A program made the position numbers and the translations under genes. Positions 12,160 to 23,207 of a DNA stretch of 64,000 nucleotides are shown here, one piece after another. This DNA is from Scleroderma bovista. Taxonomy: Eukaryota; Basidiomycota; Agaricomycetes; Boletales; Sclerodermataceae. The notes under the pieces were generated by a model that was not told the origin of the DNA, made no database searches, and saw nothing but the letters and a program-made list of their open reading frames with translations. The stretch's first letter is position 1, and each line of letters starts with the position of its first letter. The stretch spans positions 43,842 through 107,841 of the forward strand of contig JAYMGJ010000192.1 in assembly GCA_037178675.1 (NCBI GenBank). Reading direction: 5' to 3'.

Positions 12160-12930
12160 GATTGGCAAGCATTAACAATGACTGTAAGAGGACCGCAGTC
12201 AAAGCAAAGACAATGGGGAACGGTCCATCTTTCGTTCGTAGACCTCCCATTGCTGGCCATCCTCGACAAACTTGGCCTTCAGCACAGCAGTTCAACGAAG
12301 TACAAGCTCGTCAGCTCCTTTCATCCATACATACTGGTGAGCTCCACTTCTGTCTTGGCATGAGTGGCTGTAGTGCCAATGTGCTGACAGAGCCAAGTGA
12401 TGGGCGAGCGTGTCTTATGGACAGTCATGGCTCACATCTAAAGAGAGCACAAGGATCAGTTGTATACTCCGGCGACACAGATTCCTCTAAACAGGACGTG
12501 ATGGCGTTGATGAAGGACAGGTTAGCAGTGCCATTCGACTATTCCTCGTCTTGGTATCAAACTATCACCGCTACCTTCATTGGAGCGTTTTGGGATCCAT
12601 TTGGACCGTTCCATGCGGAACTTTATCTATTTGAGATCGAGGCATCTTGTCAAGAACTCTACATGGCCAAGAACTCACCATCTTAGAACCTCGAGTCAAT
12701 ACTTGGCTGCGGCAATGAGTGAATTCATACCTCTTTCCATCGGCGCGAGGCACTCATCAGATCTCGGCTTACTCATATCTTCTGGGCATCCAGAAATGAT
12801 GGGCTATGCTTTCACTTTCCAGGTGGTGGGCGATAGGCACGTTAATCCTTCGGATGACTATTTGGATTGTAGATCGTCAAGGAGTTTCGCGATTAAGATC
12901 CGTACTCAAGTCACATCGGTCTTGCCATAG
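12160..12930 (+). pseudogene. ALG11 pseudogene 1
   Basis: ALG11 is the ER alpha-1,2-mannosyltransferase that adds mannoses 4 and 5 to the dolichol-linked N-glycan precursor. Recognisable pieces appear in shifting frames: the VVYSGDTDSSKQDV segment, then FIYLRSRHLV ... STWPR, AAAMSEFIP, and MGYAFTF. The glycine-rich GGGGERVLW segment is corrupted and no frame joins the pieces. The copy stops soon after MGYAFTF, so the C-terminal half is missing. Confidence 0.75.
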
Positions 12931-13084
12931 ATTGATCGATCGCTACAAGTTCGACGACGCCAGGAGAAGATTGAGCTGCGGATGATGCGAAAGGTACATC
13001 GAACAAGATGGCAATCAGTGACATAGAAAGTATGGACACGTACCAATTTTTGAGTAGCAAATAGATTGACAGCCGAAAATGCAT

Positions 13085-13290
13085 ACCATGACCTATGTCA
13101 CGAGCTCTGCTTTACAGCGTCATGCCCGTCGGCCATCTCTGTCGAAGGAAATATCCCACTCACAAAAGCGATGACAGACTTTGCGTGCGAGGCTAAAGGT
13201 TGCTGCAGCGAGTTTGCTGGACCAGTCGAACCGCTCATTCATGATGACGGATACATGAATGGTGTGTTGGATTCCTTTGCGATGGGTGGT
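13085..13290 (-). pseudogene. MSP1 exon-5 fragment 3
   Basis: Antisense similarity to MSP1 exon 5 (for example TTTGCGTGCGAGGCTAAA and the GAACCGCTCATTC region). It follows ALG11 pseudogene 1 directly and breaks off at a GA/CGA-rich minisatellite. No frame survives. Confidence 0.6.
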
Positions 13291-13369
13291 ACGTGCCAGC
13301 AGTTAGTTTTCGCGCGCGAGTGGTTCAGTGTCGGTTTTGGGTTGCAACATGTTGCTTTCAATTCACCAC

Positions 13370-13690
13370 AGCACACAGTGCACACCCACAAGATGACGGC
13401 GACGACGGCGACGAGTGCCATGACAACCATCGCTCCATTTCCACCTCTCGCATCGACCTCTCTACCTTCACTCTTGCGTCGACCACAGCACGCACATACG
13501 ATGACAGCGACAAGTGCCGTGACCACCACCGCTTCACCTCCATCCCCTCGCGTCGACCACCACAGTACGCATGCGATGACGACGACGACGACGAGTGCCG
13601 TGGTCACCACCACTCCACCTCCACCCTTTCACGTCGACCACTACCACAGCATGCACGCACACACGATGACGACAACGATGACAACGAATA
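13370..13690. repeat. minisatellite, GATGACGAC / GTCGACCAC type
   Basis: About four imperfect units of 70-80 bp each run GCACGCACA-GATGACGACGA-GTGCCGTGGTCACCACC-CACCTCC-GTCGACCAC. All frames stay fairly open because the repeat lacks stops, so the Thr/Ser-rich open frame across it (13066-13701) is probably not a gene. Confidence 0.75.
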
Positions 13691-13699
13691 GATACATCT

Positions 13700-14160
13700 A
13701 AATCTAAAATATATAAGCTGCGTTAGCTGGATGATGTCCACCGCTCATATGGTGCAACTGTTCAAATTGTCGATAATACTTTGTTTTTAGTGTAAACTCA
13801 CTCGGGTACGGGGTGGGGGTCGCCATTTGTTAACCCACACCCGCGTCCTTCCATGCAGAAGTCTCTGCACTCAGTTCATCGAGGCCATCAGTGGTCACTG
13901 GATGAAATCTGTTATTTACTGTTGTACATTCTATGCTACACAGTGAGAATTGAATCTCGACCGCCTCCAGAACCACGGTGAAAACCATCCAAAACGGTTT
14001 GGGGTGTACCAAAACCATGGTTTTCGCCTTCACAGAACCGATCCCCAGAACCACTCTAAAACTGTCCGCGAAAATTCCCCTATTGTTTTGCCCGGCCAGG
14101 AACCGTAGAGCCAGGTAGAGCCTCCAGGCACAAGTTACCATCCAGGATACTTCATTGAGT
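13700..14160. other. unassigned spacer with CCAAAACCATGG-type short repeats
   Basis: No gene is seen. Around 13970-14080 the motifs AAAACCAT, AAAACGGTTT, AAAACCATGG and AGAACCA repeat irregularly. I cannot assign this to any element. Confidence 0.3.
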
Positions 14161-14164
14161 CCGT

Positions 14165-14600
14165 CTGCCAAGGTGGTACCGAGCGTGGTAGAACACTGCC
14201 GGTGTGCATCCTACGACCTCGACCATGAACTGACCACGGAGATGGGTCGGATCAGTCATGGGCAGGCTGGACATCCTAGAGAGAACAGCAGTGCGTCAGC
14301 TGGCCAGCGAGGCCACGTCGAGGCTGTACCGATCCACTCCCGGATCCAGATCTCGAGATGCGACTGCATCCCCTCACAACCTTCATGACAACAGACGGCA
14401 GCAACAACGGTGGGCGAGCATGTTGGATAGGGGAAATGTTTCCATAGATACGGTCAAAATTTGGAATATTTTTTTGTTTTTGTTTTTGTCTTTCGAAATG
14501 CTATCCGTTTTCTGTCCGTTAGGAGCTAGTTTACAGCGTACACTTGGTGTACACAGTCAGGGTCTATCTACCATTTCTAACTAGACTTGACGGGTTGCTG
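14165..14600 (+). pseudogene. inverted tail fragment of orphan membrane gene copy D
   Basis: Read on the plus strand, this codes the tail block (VVEHCRCASYDLDHEL, then EMGRISHGQAGHP) that copy F encodes on the minus strand. The 3' flank of the tail, ending in the reverse of the TTGCAGCRACCCGTCAAGTC segment, follows at about 14590. The piece is therefore the missing tail of copy D turned around in place. The left break lies after the codons for SVAP and the right break directly abuts the truncated copy D. Confidence 0.75.
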
Positions 14601-15231
14601 CAAATGAAGAAGTTACTCCAGACTGTGCAGATTTGGGTCGGCGGGTGGATGGTGGATGAGGGGGGCGTGCTAGTGGTTGGCTGTTGTTGGGTAGCCAACC
14701 CGCCCATAATTCACGGATGTCTGAACGCCACTGGGGGAGTCTGGGTGGGTGGGTCGCTGTGGCGTTGGCCCGTAAAGGAGGATTTCCGGCCGGCGAGACG
14801 GGCATATGGGCTTTCCGCCGCGCCACCAAATAGAAGCCGAGCAGAAGTAGACAGAAGCAAACTGTGACAAATTTGTCAGTGGATGAATGAATCCGGAGGA
14901 CGGGTGCACAACACAAGAATGGATGGATGGGGAAATGGCATGCAAAGAAGTGGTCCGCTTGCTCTCTAGAAAGCGAGACGCTGGACTCCTTGACGACAGC
15001 CACAGGAGTTACAACAAAACACACAATAGACACTGTTTCGAGGGCCACAAGGTAGCGAGGCATCGATTAAAATGACATACCCATCGACACGACCATGAGG
15101 ACAACAGTGTTGGTCTGCATCTTCCCGCTTGCCTCAGCCATAGTCGCTTCAACTGCAAGTCCTGCAGGGCTGCATGGGAAGTTGGCATCGGAGGAATTCA
15201 CGGGCTGATCACAGGGTGGAAGAGTTGGCAT
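14581..15231 (-). CDS. orphan single-pass membrane protein, copy D (truncated by inversion)
   Basis: Exons 15081-15231 and 14581-14861 join at phase 1 to give 143 residues. The N-terminus matches copy F (MPTLPPCDQP) but keeps the sequon Asn12-Ser-Ser. The helix is VVLMVVSM, then VCFCLLLLGFYLVA, followed by Arg-Arg-Lys. The tail is intact through WRSDIRELWAGWLPNN and the PRPP-like stretch, then reaches the inversion breakpoint and ends after a few foreign codons (AATRQV). About 60 C-terminal residues are lost. It may still make a membrane protein with a short tail, or it may be dead; the sequence cannot decide. Confidence 0.6.
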
Positions 15232-15324
15232 CGTCGAAGACTTACAGAGGATAGGCCCAAAGCGAAGAAGGGGGAGCGCCCGGTGGGTGTGGTTTGAAGA
15301 AAAAAACGACTGTCTCCACCTCGA

Positions 15325-15334
15325 GTATATATAC
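15325..15334 (-). promoter_or_regulatory. TATA box of copy D
   Basis: GTATATATAC adjoins CTCGAG in a CTCCACCTCGAG context, about 95 bp upstream of the copy D start. The same block lies upstream of copy E. Confidence 0.5.
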
Positions 15335-15994
15335 CTGATGATCACCACCAAGGAAAAGTGATGCACTTGGGCATAATAAGACTTGCAAGGCCAATAGGGC
15401 CTAACTTGCTTTTGAGTGAGAACAGCTGTGTTATGAGTTGGCAGGTAACGACAGCCGGAAACGGCAGCGAAGGGGGGTTCATTAAGCCAAGTTGAAGCAC
15501 GTTTCTGGGGGGATTAGACGCACGGGTTATGTACAAAGACACGGTCACGTTGTCCGATACCGTCAACCATACTAACTCGCCACACAGAAGTTCGAAAATT
15601 GAAAAAGAAAACTTCCATAAGAATCCTCACCTGTGCAGCACCGAAAGCTCCCGTGGAATGGTGATATTAGGCCCACTGTGGGTCCTCTGGACTATAAAGG
15701 ATTAGATTAAGAATACCAAGGGTCATGAGCACTAAATCCGATGGTCTTTGAAAGGCCCCGCAGAAGAACTGCATGTTGTGGGCGACGCAAAAGGTCCGAC
15801 GAATCACAGACGAACAAGGAACAAGGATTAGATAAAGGGTACATTGACCCGCCCAGGCACATCGGTCGTGAGCACTAAATCAGATGGCTTGCACGATGAT
15901 CTAGTATGATGCAAAGAATCTGCGCTGAGGGGCCCCGGCCCCCGGCAAATATTTGATAGGCTGGAGGACCCCCTCGAATCTGTTCTTGCCGAGC

Positions 15995-16735
15995 AGAGAC
16001 GATGGGGACTGTACCGTATGTCATTCGCAGGCCTCCCATGGCCATTTCTTCCCCTCGTCTTCGCCTACGTCACAGAGTCACTTTGGTCCATCAAAACTCG
16101 GCCGAAGTTCAGTGCGAGCTGCTTTCATCCATATTGGTGATTCGTCTTGGGCCAGCGGAGGACGGCGATTGCTCACATCCGAAGACAAAGGACCTCCTGA
16201 TTTGTGTCCGTTGTGTGCATTCAAACCCGACCTTTATATGGGTGCGAGGCACGCATCTAGATCTCGTGCACTTACTCATGAGTCATCTCGGATATCGCAC
16301 GAACACTTCAGCTCTGCGGTTTGGTGTGCACATATTCTCAAGTTGCCGCTGGTGTTCGTCTGGTGCGCCCTGTCCGCACGGGTCATCCGGAATATCATGC
16401 TTGTTATGGATGGGCTATCGTGCTGCGGACGCACAGACGCACGACGCCATGCAGCTGGAGATCGCCGTGCGACACATGCGAGGTGGTCATTTTCAGCTTG
16501 GAGGCAGAGGCCCGGTCATTCTCAGCATTGCACAGTTTCGGTGCATCATTCGTTGTCGCGCTCGTTCATCCGGGCCCTCACACAGCTTGTCGCAGTCCTG
16601 AGAAGGACCATGAGACGCAGCTTCGACCCCTTGCACAGCTTTTACTTGATGGACTACCCAGAGTATCAGTCCATGATGCGGCTCGTGCTTCTGGGCGGAG
16701 TGCAAAACAAGGATGACTTGGAAAGGGTGCGAAGC
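15995..16735 (+). pseudogene. ALG11 pseudogene 2
   Basis: The N-terminal membrane-anchor region is present but corrupted. The middle third (GGGGERVLW to MGYAFTF) is deleted. The 3' part survives in alternating frames: ISHEHF, FVWCALSA, VILSIAQFR, DHETQLRPLAQLLLD and RLVLLGGVQNKDDLERV. The copy breaks off right after that last motif, where an antisense MSP1 P-loop scrap begins. ALG11 pseudogene 3 ends at the same point. Confidence 0.75.
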
Positions 16736-16800
16736 CAGTACCAGCATCGTTTTGCCACATCTGGGGACCGTGGAGCAAGGCGACGGCTTACCATCCGGGA
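16736..16800 (-). pseudogene. MSP1 P-loop fragment 4
   Basis: About 60 bases antisense to the preceding ALG11 remnant match the MSP1 Walker A codons (compare CAGCATCGTTTTGCCACATC with MSP1 4620-4640). They are joined to AAGGCGACG and then to the MSP1 5' flank. The piece is too short to code anything; its value is as a breakpoint marker. Confidence 0.6.
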
Positions 16801-17189
16801 AAATTCATCAAGTTCAGTGACCTTGCAGCGACCCGTCAAGTCTAGCAGGAAAGATGGATATGCTTTGTATATACGCTGTAAACATGTCAGTGGCCGCACT
16901 GTCGAATGCACTGTAGCGTGCCAACCAAAAGCAGGACAAAAAAAACGGATAACATTTTGACATACAAACAATAATGTCACAAATTTTGTCCATGTATCAA
17001 AAAAAAACCCCCCTATCTAAACATGCTTTCTATGTGGATGGTCCACGGGTTGTATATGCTGTAGTTGCTGTAGGGACATATAGGACGTTGTTATTGCACA
17101 GCCTGTCTCCCCATATTAACCGTCTCGCAACCCGGTCATTGTCATCAACCGCACTCCTGCTCAGTTTTGCGCCAGGGGAGACACAAACC

Positions 17190-18067
17190 ACCGTCATTAG
17201 TACTGCCGTCTCTTTGCATGTGCAAGCATCATGATGGTCATGTGGGGATGCAGTCGCATCTCGAGATCTGGATCCGGGAGTGGATCGGTACAGCTTCGAC
17301 GTGGCCCCGCTGCCCCGCTGACATGCTGCTGTTCTCTCTAGGATGTCCAGCCTGCCCATGACTGATCCGACTCATCTCCATGGTCAGTTCATGGTTCAAG
17401 GACATAGGATGCACACCGGCAGTGTTCTACCACGCTCGGCGCCACGCTAAGGAAGAAGTGACTCCAGACAGTAAAAACTTTGGTTGGCGGATGGTGGACG
17501 AGGGGGGCGTGCTGATGGTTGGCTGTTGTTGGGTAGCCAGCCCGCCCACAATTCACGGATGTCCGAACGCCACTGGGGGAGTCGGGGTGGATGGGTCGCC
17601 GTGGCATTGGCCCGTAGTAAAGGAGGATTTCCCCCCGATCCGCCGCGCCACCCAATAAAACCCGAATAGAAGTAGACAGAAGCAAACTGTGGACAAGTTT
17701 GTTAGTAGATTTGAATGATTCCGGAGGACACGAGAAAAGATGGGAGGGGAACATGACATGCCAAGAAGTGGTCCGCTAGGTATAACGGGACTCTCTAGCG
17801 AGCGAGGCGCTGGCCCAGCGCCTTGACGACAGCCGCAGGCATTTCAATAGGTCACACAATAAACAATGTCTCACGGGCCACGAGGTAGGAAAGAGCGAGG
17901 CATTGATTGAGACGACATACTCATCGACACCACCATGAACACAATGGTGTTGACCTGCATCTTGCCGTTTGTGTCAGCTGCAGTCCCTTCAGCTACATGT
18001 CCTGCAGGACTGTACAGCAAGTTGACCTCTGAGGAACTCATGGGCTGATCGGAGGAAGAGTTGGCAT
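17190..18067 (-). pseudogene. orphan single-pass membrane protein, copy E (broken)
   Basis: The family start codon at 18067 is followed by a 4-base deletion after MPTLPP that shifts the frame to a stop within ten codons. An internal ATG at 18041 (MSSSEV) could restart translation. Exon 1 then ends at 17921, and exon 2 starts at 17686 with the helix ICFCLLLFGFYWVA and Arg-Arg. A deletion just after the helix throws the tail out of frame, with a stop near 17553. The remaining tail sequence, still recognisable down to about 17190, is not translated in frame. At best it yields a short membrane peptide, so I call it a pseudogene. Confidence 0.7.
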
Positions 18068-18153
18068 CGTTGAATTGAAGACTTACGGGGGGGAAGAAAA
18101 ATGCCCAATGGTGGGGTGTGATTTGAAGAAACAAACGACCGTCTCCACCTCGA

Positions 18154-18163
18154 GTATATATAC
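18154..18163 (-). promoter_or_regulatory. TATA box of copy E
   Basis: GTATATATAC stands next to CTCGAG in the same arrangement as upstream of copy D. The promoter is retained although the gene is broken. Confidence 0.45.
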
Positions 18164-18289
18164 TCATGAATCGCCAAGGAAAAGTAACATGCAGGGCACT
18201 TGAGCACAGTAAGCATAACCATAACTTGCTTTTGAGTGAGAGCAGTGTCCGGAGAAACGGAATCGAGCACGCGATACAAAGACAAGGCC

Positions 18290-19080
18290 CCTAGATTTTC
18301 TGATACTGTAAACCTTAACTTGTCACACGGAAGGAATTCGGAGAGTGAAAATGAAAACCGAGTCCATAAGAATCCTCACCTGCGCAGCACCTAAGACTTG
18401 GGTGGAATGTCGCAGTGATGGGCACATGGGTCCTCTGGATTAGAAAGGATTAGACCAAGGACACACCGACTTGGCACACTAAATTCGATGACCTTTGAAA
18501 GGCCTGCGAGAAAACTGCGTGATTCTGCAGCGGTAAGTGATGTAAAGAGTACGACGAGCATCACAGACGAACAAGGAACAAGGGATGGATTAAGGGTACA
18601 CTGACCCGCCCAGGCATATCGGTCATGAGAACTAAATTCCAAGGCTTGAGAAGAACCTGCGTGCATGATAGTTATGGGTACCCGATGCAAAAGGTATGAC
18701 AAGCAGATCTGAACAACCTTGCTAACCCTGGCGAATATTTGATAGCCGGAAGACCCATGGTGGAAAGGTGTCGAGACATCACAACTATAAGTGCCAATTG
18801 TATCCCAACGTTGCCTGTTCAATCCATAGTAGAATAATCTATTTTGAATGGAATATTCAATTGAGACAGAGAGTTGATTGCTGTGACTCAAAGGGGGCTG
18901 GGCTTTGGGTCTGTGCACGAGCTAATATCAAATATATATTTGTCTGTATCCGTTGACCCCCCTTTCCCTTTCGTTTCCACAACGTCGTACTTCTCTGTTC
19001 TAGGTATTGTTGTAAGTTGTCTCTGTTCCACGACAAATTGATCTCTGTTCTAGTGTTGCGACTACAGTTGTTGGAGGTTT
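18290..19080. other. array spacer, then foreign AT-richer sequence
   Basis: Up to about 18755 this matches the spacer seen at 15.6-15.95 and 24.4-24.92 kb and ends at the TTTGATAGCCGG segment. There an ALG11 or MSP1 remnant would be expected. Instead, unrelated sequence begins and continues to about 21.3 kb. No gene is recognised. Confidence 0.4.
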
Positions 19081-19599
19081 GACACACTCAGAGCCATTCA
19101 ACGTCCCTAAACATCAGGCTACCCCTGTGGACCCGCACTCAAGCCCTCACGCTCGTGTCATTTCTCCGATGAAAACATTCTTTATGGCGAACAAGAAAAA
19201 TAAAAAGCCAGCAAAACCAAAAAAAAAGAGTGAACTGCCCAACTGGCCAAATGGCAGCCAACACAGCAACTTCCTTGAAACCAGGAAAGGTGACAAGGTC
19301 AGTAAAAACTGTGTCATCCATCCCTGTCTCTAGTTTTATTGATGATGATGCTGCCCTTATAGCTGCCCACAGTGTGTGCTGAGCCAACAGAGTCTTTACT
19401 CTCTGATCTAGTACTGTATTTGGCTGTGTTCTTCACTGCACTTCAATGTCCAATTGGATCCTAAGTTCATTGAGGTAAGGCCATCTGGAGAATGCTCCAA
19501 ACATCATCCAGGTCAGATTATTTACTATGGTGCCCTGCAGTGAAGTCCAGGGAGTATATGAAGGAATTGAGGCACTAGCTGCTCTAGATCACAAGATAT

Positions 19600-19830
19600 T
19601 TCAATTCTGAGTCATGTACAACTTAACCACATATTTGGCTGCTTGTGTGGAGACAACATTGCTGAGCATGTGTGGTTAGCGACCACCACATGGGACAAGG
19701 GTAAGAATGTAGTGGAGAGCAGAGTGTCACACCTGGAGGGTAAATCTCTGGTTGGTGCAGCTGCTCATCATAGATTCGAGAATCACTGCATCATGGTGCG
19801 ACAGGGGTCTCAGAAGCCCTGCTACTCCAA
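19600..19830 (+). pseudogene. fragment of a fungal G-domain (AIG1-like) P-loop GTPase
   Basis: The frame reads CGDNIAEHVWLATTTWDKG and, a little later, VSHLEGKS and RFEN. This resembles the segment after the switch region in the large basidiomycete family of G-domain (AIG1-like) proteins, where a Cys-Gly-Asp/Glu-Asn stretch precedes a T-T-x-W-D strand. No P-loop (GxxxxGKS) is seen in frame upstream, and stop codons interrupt both sides. It is a decayed fragment, possibly brought in with the foreign block at 18.8-21.3 kb. The identification rests on motif memory only. Confidence 0.5.
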
Positions 19831-19997
19831 GAGGGGACGCAGAAAGGAGGCTGACAACTGCGGGAAAAACTGTCTGTCATTCTCAGCTCCGACTGACGTT
19901 CCTCCAGAAGTAAGAGACAGTCAAAAACGGACATTGCTGCCTATGAGAGGATGGGAACTTGGTCGACGACCTGAAGGCGACTTGCCACCTTTTTGAG

Positions 19998-20021
19998 AGA
20001 CAATTCCTCGAGGAATTGTCT
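19998..20021. repeat. perfect 24-bp palindrome
   Basis: The sequence AGACAATTCCTC is followed directly by its reverse complement with no spacer. It contains a central CTCGAG. It could be a dimeric protein-binding site or simple chance; nothing around it explains it. Confidence 0.6.
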
Positions 20022-20024
20022 TTC

Positions 20025-21290
20025 TTCCGAAGGTTCCACGTCATCCTGTAACACAACCAGATATTAAAATGATAATGTGAAGGACGGGGGCCATCCACAA
20101 AGGCACGGAAACATGCTCGTTCGGCGGGAGTATGTACTCGTGGCGGATTGATCTGTGTTTCATGGAATCCACACAAAACGAAAGAACGTGCAAATCTACA
20201 CCTTGGAGGATATCTCGTCTGTGGATGCGCGCCATGGACATTCTGAACAATTTCTCAGCACGGCCCATGTGACTGATAGATTGCAACGGCTATTTGCCCA
20301 CCCAGTCTGGTTATATAAGAACTGTGTTACCTTCCGAAACCACGGATCGTCATCTTCACTTCACCTGCTAAGCACGCTTTTTGGGCATGCTGAGTTATCA
20401 CACCAGTCAGCTGTGCAGCGTTTTCCACGACCTGTAAAAGTGTGTGGTGCATTCCTTCCATGGCTACGATAAGCGTTCGTTAAGTCTGTACATGATAAAC
20501 AAAGCGGGAGCACGTACATACCTCGACAGCTTGAGCAATGTTGAGAGATGGAGCGACGGCTTCTTTCGGACAGTGGATACCAAGCTCCGTGGCACTTTGA
20601 GCTTTATATTTGTGGTTACACTTTCTACACTCTGTACTGAGGCTGCGGCGGAGCTCCTGATACTAGTGCTGTACGTCCTAACTGACTGATCGGTCGTCCG
20701 GAACTCTGGGAGGTATTGGAGGCATGAGATGAAAACTGAAAAAAAAACGTGCGCGCCCATTCCAAGGTGTGGCGGTACAGTAGAGCTTGGGGTGCATGGC
20801 CTTATTGGTCTTGGGACTCTTACCGGATAACTTCATAGACACCTTGAAGCCCATCCACATAGGTAATGGAACGAAGGGCGAGGGCGACTTTCCCCGCTGA
20901 AGTCCTGTGCAAGGGTCACCATCACCATCTCCCACTGGATTTGAAGAGGATGACGTGCGGGGCGGGTGGAGACGTAGTAATGGTGTTGATCATATCTCCA
21001 CACTCCTCGGTAAGGTGGAAGCGTTATCGTCATCGTCGTTCGTCCCTGCAGAAGTACTGGCTACCCTGGTTGTCATCTATGTCGTCGTCATCTGTCCCCT
21101 GCAGCTGTACTGGCTGCGCAGGAGGTCTCCATAGACAAGACATGCACGAGACAAAAGGGGGGTGTTCCAACGCGCTGGTGAGACCACAAATGCACAATCC
21201 AAGTACTCGTCGGTCGATCAACGCCCGAACAGACGATAGCGACTCGAATTGTTCAGGTGCTGGTGATGGGCAGTCGAGGGTGTCGTACTA
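20025..21290. other. unassigned stretch
   Basis: Several short open frames exist on both strands (for example a 145-codon plus-strand frame from 20866 and an 85-codon minus-strand frame at 20678-20935). None has a recognisable motif or a consistent splice model. The plus-strand frame 20907-21134 contains a hydrophobic stretch (VLATLVVIYVVVICPLQLYW) that could be a membrane helix. I cannot support a gene here. Confidence 0.3.
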
Positions 21291-21334
21291 CCAAATACAG
21301 TAGGCGATTGGCCGAGGCACTCCAGCCCGTGAGC

Positions 21335-22720
21335 CTTAGAAAAGACGATGGGGACTTCATCCGTTTCGCAGGTCTCTCATTGCTAGCCCTCGTCTTCGCC
21401 TACGTCGTCTACACAGAGTCGCTATGGTCGAGGTCTCTGAACAAGCGCCGGACCATCTTCGACGAACTCGGCCTTGAGCGCAGCACTTCAGTCAAGCACA
21501 ACTTTGTGGGCTTCTTCCACCCATACTGGTGAGCGCCGTTGTCGTCTTGGCCAGCGCCCGTGTGTGTTGACAGAGCCAAGTAATGCTGGCGGCGGGGGCG
21601 AGCGCGTGCTGTGGACGGTGATTGCCCACATCCAGAGGGACCACAAGGACACCATGTGCGTCGTGTACACGGGCGACACGGATGGGCCTCGAAGTAGGGT
21701 ATTATCGATAATGTGCAGGTATGTACGCAGTGCCATCTGACCGCTCCCCTCGTCCTAGCTCTCACTGGTGCACCTATCAGCGCTCCCTTCAGACCCGCTT
21801 TGCGATCACGCTGCACCTCGTCTATCTGCGATCGAGGCGTCTCATCGAGAACGCGACGTGGCCGAGGCTCACGATTCTAGGGTAGAGTCTTGGGTTGATG
21901 TACCTCGGCTGGGCGGCCATGTGTACATTCATACTTGACCTGTGCGTGTGTGCGTGCGACTCATCTCGATGATTGTTGGGTTTTCTCGGGATAGATACGA
22001 TGGGTATGCGTTTACGTTCCCGGTGCTGGCGTGGCTCATGCGTGCGGCTGTTCCAATCGGGGCGTATGTCCATTACCCGACTGTTTCTACCGATATGATT
22101 GCGCGTGTGCGTAGTGATTCTGAATGGAGGATGTATGTGAAGCAGGTGTGAGTGCCTTTGGTTTGTCTTGACGCTACGCTGGCTGGTGTATCGAAACAGC
22201 TATCGTATCATCATGTACTACTACGCACTCTCGCTTTCGAATGCTCATTTCCTCATGGACTCGGGACCATATCGCTTCGATCCTGTCACACGAACACTTT
22301 GGCGCTGTGGTTCGGTACGTGCATGTTCTCCCATCTCTGGTGTTTGTCTGGTGTGCTCTGTCGGCACAGGCCATCCGGGATATCATGCTCGTCGTGGATG
22401 GGTACCGTGCTGTGGGTGCACAGACGCACGAGGTCGTGCAGCCGGAGATCGCTGTGCAACACACGTGAATTTAGCTTGGAGGGCAGAAGCCCGGTCATTC
22501 TGAGTGTTGCACAGTTTCGATGCGCCATTCATTTGTCGCGGTCGTTCATCCGGGCCCTCACACAGCTTGTCGCAGTCCTGAGAAGCACCATGAGACACAG
22601 CTTCGATCCTTTGCGCAGCTTTTACTTAATGGACCATCCAGAAAATCGATCCACGGTGCGGCTCGTGCTTCTAGGCGGAGCGCGAAACAAGGACTTCTTG
22701 GAAAGGGTGGGAAGCCTGTA
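21335..22720 (+). pseudogene. ALG11 pseudogene 3 (most complete)
   Basis: Nearly the whole first three quarters of ALG11 can be followed, with plausible old introns. The pieces are a membrane anchor (LSLLALVFAYVVYTESLW); HPY joined across GTGAGC...AAG to NAGGGGERVLWT; VVYTGDTD; VYLRSRRLIENATWPR; YAFTFPVLAWL; GAYVHYPTVSTDMIARV; YALSLSNAHFL; SSWTRDHIASILSHEHF; VILSVAQFR; and RLVLLGGARNKD. Damage includes CAG-to-TAG changes (expected SKQD and LGQSLG sites), a lost G before YAFTF and further frame changes. It ends at the same ALG11/MSP1 junction as pseudogene 2, so the last quarter is absent. Confidence 0.85.
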
Positions 22721-22790
22721 CCAGCATCGTTTTGCCACATCCGGGGACCATGGAGTAAGGCGACGATATCATCCGGGAAGATCCATCAAG
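22721..22790 (-). pseudogene. MSP1 P-loop fragment 5
   Basis: On the minus strand a short run reads VPGCGKTML, matching the MSP1 Walker A. It abuts ALG11 pseudogene 3 tail-to-tail and continues into MSP1 5' flank, which matches 16800-16930 almost base for base. The junctions are identical to those of fragment 4. Confidence 0.65.
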
Positions 22791-23207
22791 TTCAGCGACC
22801 TTGCAGCGACCCGTCAAGTCTAGCAGGAAAGATGGATATGCTTTGTATATACGCTGTAAACATGTCAGTGGCCGCACTGTCGAATGCACTGTAGCGTGCC
22901 AACCAAAAGCAGGACAAAAAAAAATGGATAACATTTCGAAATACAAAAAAAAATAATGTCACAAATTTTGTTCATGTATCGCCTATCCAAACATGCCTTC
23001 TATGTGGATAGTCCACGGGTTGTATATGCTGTAGTTGCTGTGGGGACATACAAAACGTTGTTATTGCACAACCTGTCTCCCCATACCAACCGTCTCGCAA
23101 CCTCAGTTATTGTCATCAACCGCACTCCTGCTCAGTTCTGCGCCAGGGGGAAACACAAACCACTGTCATCGCTACCGTATCTTTTCATGTTGCAAGTATC
23201 ACGGCAG

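Noticed and set aside
13370..13690. CRISPR-like array
   Set aside because: The repeats are long, imperfect and without unique spacers of constant length; this is a minisatellite in a eukaryotic genome.
13066..13701. Thr/Ser-rich 211-codon open frame
   Set aside because: Its first part is antisense MSP1 debris and its second part is the minisatellite; no start context or splice support.
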